Shown: positions 55,191-64,000 of the stretch, piece after piece
How the letters are laid out: every line of letters starts with the position of its first letter
How positions within the stretch are numbered: the first letter of the stretch is position 1
Notes under the pieces: model-generated
Databases searched by the model: none
Seen by the model: the letters and a program-made list of their open reading frames with translations, nothing else
Told to the model about the DNA's origin: nothing
Source of the DNA: Okapia johnstoni
Lineage: Eukaryota > Chordata > Mammalia > Artiodactyla > Giraffidae
DNA length: 64,000 nucleotides
Direction: 5' to 3'
Assembly: GCA_024291935.2 (NCBI GenBank)
Contig: CM044307.1
Location: forward strand, 96,167,461 to 96,231,460
Translations under genes and position numbers: made by a program

Positions 55191-55479
55191 GACCCTCTCT
55201 GTATCAAGAGCTACATCTACTATTTCCTTTATCTATACCTTTGCTTGTAACTAAAATGCCCCCCACCCTTTCTGCTGCCTTTTGAAATCCAATCAGTACC
55301 TTGTTTGCTTCCAGGACCCTGTCTCAGAAAACTCCAGTCTACACTCAACTTCTGTCACTCATGGCTGGCTCTCTCACTTACTGTGATCTGCACCAAATGT
55401 CACTGCACTAAGAATCTAAAAGAGAAATGAAGTGAAACTTTATAACCTCTAATATGAACCAAGATCCCTGCCCATAGCC
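55191..55479. other. Unique or decayed L2-like sequence
   Basis: ccttttgaaatccaatcagtacc could be sense L2 wording, but this is too weak to call. Confidence 0.3.
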
Positions 55480-55618
55480 TTTTGTATATTATCTCAATTA
55501 TTAGTCATGCTACTTCTAGAAGGTAGCTATTAATATTCAGTTTCACAGATGTGGGAACTCACCTGAGAGATTCTGACCACACAGAGATTCTGACCACAAA
55601 GCCAAAATCCATATTCAG
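55480..55618 (-). repeat. MIR SINE
   Basis: Antisense MIR: ttttgtatattatctcaattattagtcatgc, gaaggtagctattaatattcagtttcacagatgtgggaactcacc. A 16-bp segment, agagattctgaccaca, is tandemly repeated at about 55566-55600. Confidence 0.6.
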
Positions 55619-56127
55619 TTTTATACAATTTCATATATCTATTTTAATCTATTTATTTATTTTTGCACCTGCATCAAAACAGTTTGCCCCATGTCTTTTT
55701 TCCAAGTGAAGAAGGTAGATGATTTTCAGTGCTTTTGCCTAAAATTATGTTAGGTTTCTTCTCTGCATATCAAAATTTTCAAAGCCCAGCATGCTACAAT
55801 GCTTTTTCAAATAGTTAAGACAGTATTGATCTCTTTTCTGAATTCCTGGTACACTTGGAATCAGAATTGCACAGATTGGAAACTGTTTATTTCTCTGCTT
55901 GTGTGGTTCTTAATCCTTTTTTTCTAAACAAAATTGTTGAAGAATCAAATGTGAGCTCTAGATACCCTCCTTCAAAAAATAATGAAGACAATTACACTAT
56001 TGTGCCTTCCTGAAGCTCATCCCCTAGACTTCCGGCTTTGAATGCATTTATTTAAACCACACAAGAAAATTACCTGCTCCTTGAGAATAGCAACTATGAT
56101 TTACTTCCTCTTGAGCTCCCTGCCATT
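55619..56127. other. Unique sequence
   Basis: No feature recognised. Confidence 0.4.
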
Positions 56128-56341
56128 AGTTATTTATTCTATATATAATAGTGTGTATATGTCAATCCCAATCACCCAGTTTATAAAAGCATAATACGTC
56201 ATTCTATTTTTGTTTGTAAATATTTTGTACCTAAGATTTCTCTGATATTTGCTGACTTACTTCACTTAGTATGACAATCTCAATGTCCCTCCATCTTGCT
56301 GCAAATGGCACTACTTCATTCTTTTTTATGGATGAGTAATA
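56128..56341 (-). mobile_element. L1 3' region, left part (split by BovB)
   Basis: Antisense L1: gttatttattctatatataatagtgtgtatatgtcaatcccaatc, gctgacttacttcacttagtatgacaatctcaatgtccctccatcttgctgcaaatggc, and cttttttatggatgagtaat. It resumes at 57085. Confidence 0.87.
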
Positions 56342-57084
56342 GAACTAAAGAGCCTCTTGATGAAAGTGAAAGAGGAGAGTGAAAAAGTTGGCTTAAAGCT
56401 CAACATTCAGAAAACTAAGATCATGGCATCCGGTCCCGTCACTTCATGGCAAATAGATGGGGAAACAGTGGAAACAGTGAGAGACTTTATTTTGGGGGGC
56501 TCCAGAATCACTGCAGATGGCGACTGCAGCCATGAAATTAAAAGGCGCTTACTCCTTGGAAGGAAAGTTATGACCAACCTAGATAGCATATTAGAAAGCA
56601 GAGACATTACTTTGCCAACAAAGGTCCATTTAGTCAAGGCTATGGTTTTTCCAGTAGTCATGTATGGATGTGAGAGTTTGACTGTGAAGAAAGCTGAGTG
56701 CTGAAGAACTGATGCTTTGAACTGTGGTGTTGGAGAAGACTCTTGAGAGTCCCTTGGACTGCAAGGAGATCCAACCAGTCCATCCTAAAGGAGATCAGTC
56801 CTGAGTGTTCATTGGAAGGACTGATGTTGAAGCTGAAACTCCAATACTTTGGCCACCTGATGTGAAGAGGTGACTCATCTGAAAAGACCCTGATGCCTCG
56901 AAAGATTGAAGGCAGGAGGAGAAGGGGACGACAGAGGATGAGATGGCTGGATGGCATCATCGACTCAATGGACATGGGTTTGGGTGGCCTCTGGAAGTTG
57001 GTATTGAACAGGGAGGCCTGGCATGCTGCAACTCCTGGGGTAACAAAGAGTTGGACATGACTGAGTGACTGAACTGAACTGAAC
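56342..57084 (+). mobile_element. BovB (RTE LINE) nested in L1
   Basis: 5'-truncated just after the YADD region (gaactaaagagcctcttgatg), running to gactgaactgaactgaac. A short duplication, taata, flanks it (56337-56341 and 57085-57089). The frame 56357-56704 (115 codons) reads [56 protein letters not shown], then a TGA from an expected CGA codon. The later text has the same one-T deletion (gatgctttgaac, about 56715) as the 40-kb copy. Confidence 0.96.
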
Positions 57085-57525
57085 TAATATTCCATATATA
57101 TCACATCTTCTTCATTATGCATCCCTCCATTGATCAACATTTAGGTTGCTTCCACATCCTGGCTATTGGAAATAGTGCTGCCGTGAACAATGGGACAACA
57201 CGTATCTTTTCCAATTACGGTTTTCTCTGGATGTATATACCTAGGAGTAGGACTGCAGGAGCATATGGTAGCTCTGTTTTTAGTTTCTTAAGAAACCCCC
57301 ATACTGTTCTCCATAGTGGCTGTACCAATGTACATTCCCAGAAACAGCGTAGGAGAGTTCCCTTTTCTCCACAACTTTTCCAGCATTTATTGTTTATAGA
57401 GTTTTTGATGATGGCTATTCTTGACTGGTGTGAAGTGATACCTCATTGTAGTTTTGTATTTCTCTGTTAATTAGTGATGTTGAGCATCTTTTCATGTGCC
57501 TCTTAGCTGTCTGTATGCCCACCTA
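57085..57525 (-). mobile_element. L1 ORF2, right part
   Basis: Antisense L1 ORF2: taatattccatatatatcacatcttcttc, cattgatcaacatttaggttgcttccacatcctggctattggaaatagtgctgc, aggagtaggactgcaggagcatatggtagctctg, actgttctccatagtggctgtaccaatgtacattccc, and gatgttgagcatcttttcatgtgcctc. The plus-strand frame 57117-57470 is an antisense shadow. Confidence 0.92.
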
Positions 57526-58774
57526 CCCCTCCGTTTCCCTTCAGACATTCCTCTTAAGCAGAAATCCATATTACCAGACATACAGAAGAAGGGATAGATG
57601 GGCTCAAATGGGACTCACATTCCCTGCCTTAAAGAGAGTATCAGACGTAGAGTTCCTGCTGGTTGGAGGAATAGTCTCCTATTGTTGGACTTGCTCATTA
57701 TAAAATAATAATAAAGCAAAGGGAAATATTATTAGGTTTCAAAATCAAACTATAAAGGCAGCTGCTAAAAATCATTATTAGGAAGTCTTCCAATTCACAT
57801 GATATCATTTTCTTATTCAGTTTTAAATGAAATGAACATTCTCAGGGAACTGGCTGACTACACATATTCCAGCAGGAGAAAATACTGCAAGAGCAAACCA
57901 ACATTTAAAAATAGCCAAATAAGCACCGTAGGAACAAAAGACAAAACACAATATTTCATCCTAAAATTTAGATCACTAGATAACAAAACAATATTTAAAA
58001 GTGGAACAAAACAGTAATGAATGTAGGAAAGGTTAAGCTGCAAGATGGCCCTGTTCCTAACATTCTCTGTCTTGGCAACCTCAGTCTATATGCTGCACCC
58101 ACTTCTTAGGAGACCGCTAAACACACGTCTCCAATTCACGGTTGATGAACTTTTTCCCTGCAGACCATCCACCTCCAAAAACAAAGCTTTACTTTAAATT
58201 ATCTAACAGAAATAGATGGCATCTCACTTGCTTCGGCTGTAATTTCCAGCCTCGCATAAGAAAGTTTTCCTTTACAATTGTTCTCCCTAAAATTCCATTC
58301 ACATAGCAACACATTTTTTCTTCTGTTTTGGGCACATTTATTTCATGACTCTCATTATCACTGGTAATTGGGCTTTTTAATTTTTTTTTTTGCATTGCAC
58401 TTTTTTTTTTTAAGGAGAAGAAAGAGAAAACAAAAAGAAAAAAAAACTTCCAGATTTAATTACACATTTGTCTCAATACATTGTGAAGTTTCTGGCTTAA
58501 TGTTTCTTGTTCTTTCTAATGCTCTGAGAAGATTTTCTTTTGAATTCATTTTGCCTGCTCCTTTCAAAATATACAAAGGAGAAAGTCTGGGGAAGATACA
58601 AGCTGCCTTATCAACAGGCTGGCCCTGCATCGCTTTTTTTATCTTGACTGCAGCCACCAACGGGACAGTAGACACTGTATAAAAGCTACCCATAGCAACT
58701 GCTGCCCCTCCCCCAAAAAACTATAATGCTGATATTTTTTCTTTTGTGCAACTGTTAGAATCATGGATAGTCTT
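57526..58774. other. Unique sequence, no gene seen
   Basis: Frames such as 58368-58682 (plus, 104 codons) overlap others on the opposite strand and start in poly-T/poly-A-rich DNA, so they are unconvincing. The part 58480-58720 is less AT-rich and contains tataaaag at about 58677, without other promoter features. Confidence 0.4.
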
Positions 58775-58857
58775 GGGATCTTTCCAAACCCAGGGTCGAA
58801 CCCATGACCCTGCATTGGCAGGTGGATTCTTAAGCACTGGATCACCAGGGAAACCCC
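58775..58857 (-). mobile_element. Bov-tA head fragment
   Basis: Only the tRNA-derived half: gggatctttccaaacccagggtcgaacccatgaccctgcattggcaggtggattcttaagcactggatcaccagggaaaccc. The 3' half is missing. Confidence 0.85.
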
Positions 58858-59169
58858 CTCATCAGCTTTTTCTGAATATCATATGAGTTAACATTTAAAA
58901 GTGTTTAAAGCAATGTGTTACATAATTTAGGGCAATGAAGCTGGGCTTAACATACCACCAACTGAAAAGTACCTCCAGAGTTTTACAATTCAGCAGCCCA
59001 GTATAGTGATCAGCGTGTGTCAGTTATTTGTCTAATCCTTGCCAACCTCACTGCATGGAGCTCTCTTCAAAACAGGCCCTATCCTTCACCCCATACCTCC
59101 GTCCAACACAAGCCCTGGAAAGGTGGATGCTAACACGTTTCAGAGAGTGTCACAAAATCTCTGGGAATT
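58858..59169. other. Unique sequence
   Basis: No feature recognised. Confidence 0.4.
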
Positions 59170-59261
59170 AATAGAGAAGATAATTATTATTCTCTGTAGA
59201 CAAATCTGGAGGCTGAATCTCAGAAAGGATAAGTGACTTAATCAAGAACTTTCAGTTAAAT
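59170..59261 (-). repeat. MIR SINE fragment
   Basis: attattattctctgtagacaaatctggaggctgaatctcagaaaggataagtgacttaatcaagaac. Confidence 0.65.
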
Positions 59262-59860
59262 GATCACTTGCCATTTACTAAGCACCATTCCTGAACACCT
59301 ATGATGTGCCAGACTCCCAGGGCACAGCCAAGGATAACACGTAACCATTACTGTAGAGTAGCTAACATTCCACTGGGGAGAAACAGATGAAGAGCGTGGA
59401 AGCGAATAAAAGAACTTCAGGTCCTACTGATAAGAAAAAAGAATCAGGTGGAGTGGCAGGGTCTAGAGTGGCTGTGTTGGCAGGTATACACAATGTACTT
59501 GGAGAAGTCCTCTCGGAAGAGGTGACCTTTGCGTTTCAACCCCAGTTCTGAAAAGATTGCCTTGTAAGAAGCAGGAGAAAGCATCCCAAGAAGAAGAAAA
59601 TCAAGGATCAAGACCTGAAAGAAGAGGGCAAAGAGTAGTAAGAAACCCAGAGAGTTTGGAATGCTGTGAGTACAGAGATTTTAGGAAGAAGTCAGAAGGA
59701 AAGGCCGGGCATTACAAGTCATGGTCAAGGAGGTAGACTTCTTTCTGGTTACTGTGGAAATCCACTAGAGGGCTTTAAGCAGGGAAACTGTGGGATTCAA
59801 TTTAAACTTTAGAAAACTTACTCCAGCTAACTGTAGAAAATAAGGTAAGAAAAGTGCATA
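59262..59860 (-). mobile_element. L2 LINE 3' end
   Basis: Antisense L2, about 600 bp in good order: cattcctgaacacctatgatgtgccagactcccagggcac, taacattccactggggagaaacagatg, gaagtcctctcggaagaggtgacctttgcg, ccagagagtttggaatgctgtgag, ctagagggctttaagcagggaaactgtgggattcaatttaaactttag, and cttactccagctaactg. Confidence 0.82.
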
Positions 59861-60514
59861 AAGTTCAGTTAAGGGCCCGGTATAGTAATTCAGGAAAGAG
59901 ATTATGTTTTGCAGTACATTCCTTTCTACCACTATGAGAGAAAGAACTTCTAACTGGACAGAATGTAGTGCTGAATGAATATGACATCCCAACTTTTATG
60001 CTTTTATAAATTTACAAGCACAGAAAAAGAGAATTTGCTAGCAAGCCAAATGTGATACTTGCACTTCTTATCAACTTCACTCTAAGTTATCAGGCCTTAT
60101 GAGAGTCCAGCTAAATTGCAGTGAGACAGTGAAATTATGAAGAATAAAACAATGCATCAATTACATTGAAATGTTATATGGAATATGTTTGCTGGATATC
60201 CCCTTTCATTGTATCCCTTCAGGTCTTTTCACTTCACTCAGTGCCTCTTTTGAATAGATTAATATTGAATGAACAACTTAGTACCTGCAAGACTGGGATA
60301 CTGAGGCTGCTCACATTCATTTTCAAGAATACAACAACAACAACAAAAAAAAAAAAACCCTTGCAGAGACTGCCAAATGAGCCATTTCACACATAACTTC
60401 AAAATTTAGGTTTTCTTTAAAAAGTGGCCTTGACCAAACCAAATCACAGCTAGGAAGGCAAACATTCTTTCTCTCTAGTGGAGAGAGTGAAAGGGTTTGG
60501 TTAAAAATAACTAA
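59861..60514. other. Unique sequence
   Basis: (CAA)n/poly-A tract at 60331-60357; otherwise nothing recognised. Confidence 0.4.
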
Positions 60515-60740
60515 TATTATGTATCAGTTTACTATTTATAAACTGCTTTCCCATGCAATGCCTCATGATGATCCCTAAAGTAACACTGCGATTTAGGGTA
60601 ATAATAATTATTATTATCTCTAATATAGAGGTGAATAAATAAGTTTTGAGAGTTAGTGACCTAACCAAGAAAACTCAGCCAGTAACTGGTCAACTGGGTC
60701 AGAACTTGAAGCCAGTTCTTCTGTCATTCACCATCATGTG
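60515..60740 (-). repeat. MIR SINE
   Basis: Antisense MIR: ccatgcaatgcctcatgatgatccctaaagtaacactgcgatttagggtaataataattattattatctc, agttagtgacctaaccaagaaaactcagccagtaactgg, and cagaacttgaagccagttcttctg. Confidence 0.78.
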
Positions 60741-60811
60741 AGTTCCATCACTCTATGCAGCTTGAATTTAGTAAAGGCTCTCTTGCCCCAGAAGCTGCAA
60801 GTTCCAGTGAT

Positions 60812-61022
60812 AAAAACAGACTTTGAAGTCAGATATAGCTCCATGGATCTATACTCTAGCTCTCTTACCTCACTGGTACTCTCTGTGTCTAATTGTTTCC
60901 AATTTTCTTACATGTAAAATGGGGATACCAAGTTCCAAATCAAAGATCTTGTTTTGAGGATTAAGACAATATATAGGAAGAGTTTAGCATACTATCTTAA
61001 GCAACAGCAATAGCTTAATAAA
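60812..61022 (+). repeat. MIR SINE
   Basis: Sense MIR: cagactttgaagtcagatatagctccatggatctatactctagctctc, attttcttacatgtaaaatggggataccaag, gttttgaggattaagacaatatataggaagagtttagc, and agcttaataaatgatg. Confidence 0.78.
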
Positions 61023-61194
61023 TGATGATCTCAGAAGTGGATGACCCTCACAACTAAATGAAGCATATACTCTAATTGTCTTTAGAATACAACTGTAAAA
61101 CCAAGTCAGGGATAAGGTGAAATAGACAATTATGGTACTCTGCATAAAACTTTCAAAGATGATTTCTAGCCCATCCTCTACATCTCACTTATAT
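61023..61194. other. Unique sequence
   Basis: No feature recognised. Confidence 0.4.
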
Positions 61195-61358
61195 TTTTTT
61201 AATTAGTTTATTTATCTATTTTTTAACTTTACAATATTGTATTTGTTTTGCCATACATTGACATGAATCCACCGTGGGTGTACATGTTTTCCCCTTCCAG
61301 AACCCCCCTCTCACCTCTCTCCCCATCCCATCCCTCTGGGTCATCCTGGTGCAGGCTG
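61195..61358 (-). mobile_element. Ruminant L1 3' end
   Basis: Antisense: ttttttaattagtttatttatc, ctttacaatattgtatttgttttgccatacattgacatgaatccaccgtgggtgtacatg, ccccatcccatccctctgggtcatcctggtgcag. 5'-truncated after about 160 bp, as with the copy at 28998. Confidence 0.9.
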
Positions 61359-61588
61359 GGGATTTAAATGCAATACATACAGAATGAATACAACAGCAAA
61401 TTAAGTCTCTTTTGAGCATCAGTTGAATAGTTCTGGTCATCTGCATTTAAGGGGTGTTTGGAATAACTCACTTCCAATTAACCCCAAATATTCTATCCTA
61501 TTAACAGTTGCAGAGACTCCCTAGTATGGCAGCAGTGTCTCATCAATATTCAGGATTGATTTATGTTGGAGCACATGTTGGAACACAA
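61359..61588. other. Unique sequence
   Basis: No feature recognised. Confidence 0.4.
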
Positions 61589-61813
61589 GGCTTTCCCAGT
61601 GCCTCAGCAGTAAAGAATCCGCCTGCAAGGCAGGAGATACAGGAGACACAGGCTCAATCCTTGGGTTTGGAAGATCCCCTAGAGGAGGGTATGGCAACCC
61701 ATTCCAGTATTCTTGCCTGGAGAATCCCATAAACAGAGGATTCTGGTGGACTACAGTCCATGGGGTCACATAGAGTAGGACACGACTGAAGTGACTGAGC
61801 ACATAGGCACACA
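61589..61813 (+). mobile_element. Bov-tA SINE
   Basis: aaggctttcccagtgcctcagcag ... ggctcaatccttgggtttgg ... gagtaggacacgactgaagtgactgagcac. Confidence 0.94.
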
Positions 61814-62057
61814 CAGAGGATGCTTAGCATCTTCTTTTCTGAAGTCATGGGTCATGTCTATTTTTCAATGGTATGTCCTTAGCATCTCACCCAATGCCCT
61901 GCCCTGAGCTCGTAACTAGTTGTAAAATGAGAAAGGGGTCTTATTAGCAAACTGTCCATTGGATCATTGAAAAAGCAAGAGAGTTCCAGAAAAACATCCG
62001 CTTCTACTTTATTGACTGTGCCAAAACTGTTGACTGTGTGGATCACAACAAACTGTG

Positions 62058-62515
62058 GAATACCAGACTACCTGACCTGCCTCCTGAGAAATCTGCATGC
62101 AGGTCAAGAAGCAACAGTTAGAATCGGACATGGAACAACAAACTGGTTTCAAATCAGGAAAGGAGTATGTCAAGGCTGTATATTGTCATCCTGCTTATTT
62201 AACTTACATGCAGAGTACATCATGAGAAATTCTGGGCTGGATGAAGCACAAACTGGAATCAAGATTGCCGGGAGAAATATCAATAACCTCAGATATGCGG
62301 ATGACACCACCCTTATGGCAGAAAGCGAAGAAGAACTAAAGAGCCTCTTGATGAAAGTGAAAGAGGAGAGTGAAAAAGTTGGCTTAAAGCTCAACATTCA
62401 GAAAACTAAGATCATGGCATCCGGTCCCATCACTTCATGGCAAATAGATGGGGAAATAATGGAAACAGTGAGAGACTTTATATTTTTGGGGCTCCAAAAT
62501 CACTGCAGATGGTGA
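62058..62515 (+). pseudogene. BovB reverse transcriptase palm fragment
   Basis: RT-frame portion: GIPDYLTCLLRNLHAGQEATVRIGH, CQGCILSSCLFNLHAEYIM, YADDTTLMAESEEELK, KEESEKVGLKLNIQKTKIMASGPITSWQIDGEIMETVRDFIFLG, then a frameshift. The motif B glycine is retained (62174-62176), unlike the 10-kb and 14-kb copies. The catalytic aspartates are intact. Confidence 0.88.
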
Positions 62516-62540
62516 TTGCAGCCATGAAATTAAAAGACAC

Positions 62541-62810
62541 TTGCTCCTCAGAAGAAAAGTTATGACCAACTTAGACAGCATATTAAAAAGCAGAGACATT
62601 ACTTTGCCAACAAAGGTCCATATAGTCAAAGCTATGGTTTTTCCAGTAGTCGTCTATGGATGTGAGAGTTGGACTACAAAGAAAACTGAGTGCCGAAGAA
62701 CTGATGCTTTTGAACTGTGGTGTTGGAGAAGACTCTTGAGAGTCCCTTGGACTGCAAGGAGATCCAACCAGTCCATCCTAAAGGAAATAAGTCCTGAATA
62801 TTCATTGTAA
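62541..62810 (+). pseudogene. BovB ORF C-terminal fragment
   Basis: 89 open codons: [77 protein letters not shown]. It stops at a TAA near 62808, where related copies read through. Confidence 0.85.
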
Positions 62811-63085
62811 AGACTGATGCTGAAGCTGAGACTCCAATACTTTGGCCACCTGATGCAAAGAGTTGACTCGTTAGTAAAAACCCTGATGCTGGGAAAGATT
62901 GAGGGTGGGAAGAGAAGGGAACGATAGAGGATGAGATGGTTGGATGGCATCACCGACTCAGTGGACATGGGTTTGAGTAAACTCTGGGAGTTGGTGATGG
63001 ACAGGGAGGCCTGTGGTGTTGCAGTCCATGGGGTCACAAAGAGTCGGACACGGCTAAGGAACTGAACTGAACTGAACTGAATTGA

Positions 63086-63443
63086 GGTATGTAGTATTAG
63101 GAATTAAGGGTGAGAGGAATTAAGATCTGGAAACATAAAAGCTAGGGGTGGAAAAATTGAAATTATTAAGGACAATCTTGTCATTGTGGCTCGTGTGGCC
63201 CAGAGAAAGGTGTACACAGAGGTCTAGAGTAGATAGAAGGAAAATGTTGTACAAGAGTTCACTCTTAGTGAGTTGCACACATTAACTCATTAGCTGCAGA
63301 GAAGGGGATAAATTACAGCCATCACCTATTGCTGAAAAAATGTATAAAGTAAATCTCTTGTGGATTTATCATCGGAGATGGTGTTTAAGGAAAAAATGTC
63401 ATAAAGATTAAAAGGAAATAAAAAGATGTACGAAGCTAAAATG
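63086..63443. other. Unique sequence
   Basis: No gene or repeat recognised. Confidence 0.4.
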
Positions 63444-63889
63444 AGGTCCGTATAGTCAGAGCTATGGTTTTTGCAGTAGCCATGTACAGATGTGAGAGTT
63501 GTACCATAAGGAAGGCTGAGTGCTGAAGAATTGTGGTGCTGGAGAAGACTCCTGAGAGTCCCTTGGACAGCAAGGAGATCAAACCAGTCAATCCCAAAAG
63601 AAATCAACCCTGAATATTCACTGAAGGACTGGTGCTGAAGCTGAAGCTCCATTACTTTGTCCACCTGATGTGAAGAGCCAACTCATTGGAAAAGACCCTG
63701 ATGCTGGGAAAGATTGAGGGCAGGAGGAGAAGGGAGTGACAGAGGATGAGATGGTTGGATGGCATCACTGACTCGATGGACATGACTTTGAGAAAGCTCC
63801 AGGATATAGTGAAGGACAGGGAGGCCTGATGTGCTGCAGTCCATGGGGTTTCAGAGTCGGACATGACTTAGTGACTGAACAACAACAAC
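63444..63889 (+). mobile_element. Older BovB copy with (AAC)n tail
   Basis: 5'-truncated. Starts aggtccgtatagtcagagctatgg and runs through ggagaagactcctgagagtcccttgg, ctgatgtgaagagccaactcattgg, and ggatgagatggttggatggcatcactgactcgatgg. It ends gacatgacttagtgactgaacaacaacaac, where the younger copies end in aactgaactg units. No open frame of note. The overlap with the preceding copy (both contain the YGCESWT-to-3' end region) shows it is a separate insertion. Confidence 0.93.
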
Positions 63890-64000
63890 GTGATAGCATA
63901 ATCTCATAACGTTCAGAAAAGAGATGCGCGGAGCCCCTCTCAGGTAATTTCCACAGTTCGTCTGAAAGAGACACTGTGAGGACCACTAAGTGTCTACTTT
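63890..64000. other. Unique sequence
   Basis: No feature recognised. Confidence 0.4.

Larger units (their letters stand above)
61957..63085 (+). mobile_element. BovB (RTE LINE), 5'-truncated in RT
   Basis: Starts inside the RT palm (attggatcattgaaaaagcaagagag) and runs to gaactgaactgaactgaattg. Carries motif A (altered to FIDCAKTVDCVDHNKL), motif B RQGC-like CQGCILSSCLFN, and YADD at 62294-62305. A 20-nt deletion after the NKLW codons (about 62058) shifts frame, so the open frame 61967-62515 is a join of an upstream wrong frame and the RT frame. A further frameshift occurs near 62490. Confidence 0.96.

Noticed and set aside
57117..57470. 117-codon plus-strand frame
   Set aside because: It lies on the antisense strand of L1 ORF2, whose sense text is clearly recognisable.
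1..64000. A previously undescribed gene system
   Set aside because: No clustered intact genes, no conserved operon-like or cassette structure and no unexplained large repeat architecture were seen. All long frames are accounted for by retrotransposons.

Overview
The window is non-coding ruminant DNA, almost certainly from a bovid such as cattle, sheep, goat or a close relative. The evidence is the repeat content. There are nine copies of the RTE-type LINE BovB, about 25 tRNA-Glu-derived Bov-tA SINEs and Bov-A2 SINEs with (AGC)n tails, ruminant-type L1 3' ends, and older mammal-wide repeats (L1M, L2, MIR, MER5A, MER2-like Tigger). Base composition is AT-rich. I find no intact host gene, RNA gene or CRISPR array. 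All long open frames are pieces of BovB reverse transcriptase or their antisense shadows. The window is best read as intergenic or deep intronic sequence.

Layout. 0-9 kb: mostly unique AT-rich DNA with an L1 3' end (3.76-4.49 kb), an LTR-like segment (4.5-4.8 kb), Bov-tA/Bov-A2 copies and an old L1 (8.0-8.9 kb). 9-16 kb: two BovB copies in opposite orientation (9.1-10.4 kb minus; 13.3-15.6 kb plus) that share derived changes, then a ruminant L1 with an inverted 5' end (15.8-16.2 kb). 16-28 kb: MIR/L2/MER5A fossils, a three-SINE cluster (22.2-22.7 kb), a BovB with a clean target-site duplication (24.1-24.8 kb) and a Bov-A2 dimer (25.3 kb). 28-31.3 kb: stacked L1 3' ends, one of them split by a BovB. 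31.3-37.6 kb: unique sequence and an old L1 carrying a nested Bov-tA. 37.9-41.3 kb: the only near-full-length BovB, with 5' UTR repeats, endonuclease and reverse transcriptase remains, all broken. 42.8-43.7 kb: three SINEs around a 50-bp perfect palindrome. 44.6-46.3 kb: MIR and a long L2 that includes reverse-transcriptase sequence. 47-55 kb: Bov-A2, MIRs, a possible single exon (49.4 kb), old L1, and a MER2-like DNA transposon (52.9 kb). 56.1-57.5 kb: an L1 split by BovB at nearly the same L1 site as at 29.6-30.2 kb. 58-64 kb: L2, MIRs, an L1 end and two tandemly placed BovB copies of different age.

Nothing here works as a gene system. What the window offers is a record of retrotransposition: BovB makes up about 17% of the sequence by my boundaries, there are several subfamilies with diagnostic coding changes, nested insertions, and target-site duplications that date events relative to each other. 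I saw no credible new biological system. The best leads are the BovB subfamily defects shared between separate insertions, the coincident BovB insertions into L1, the L1 5' inversion, and one candidate exon.
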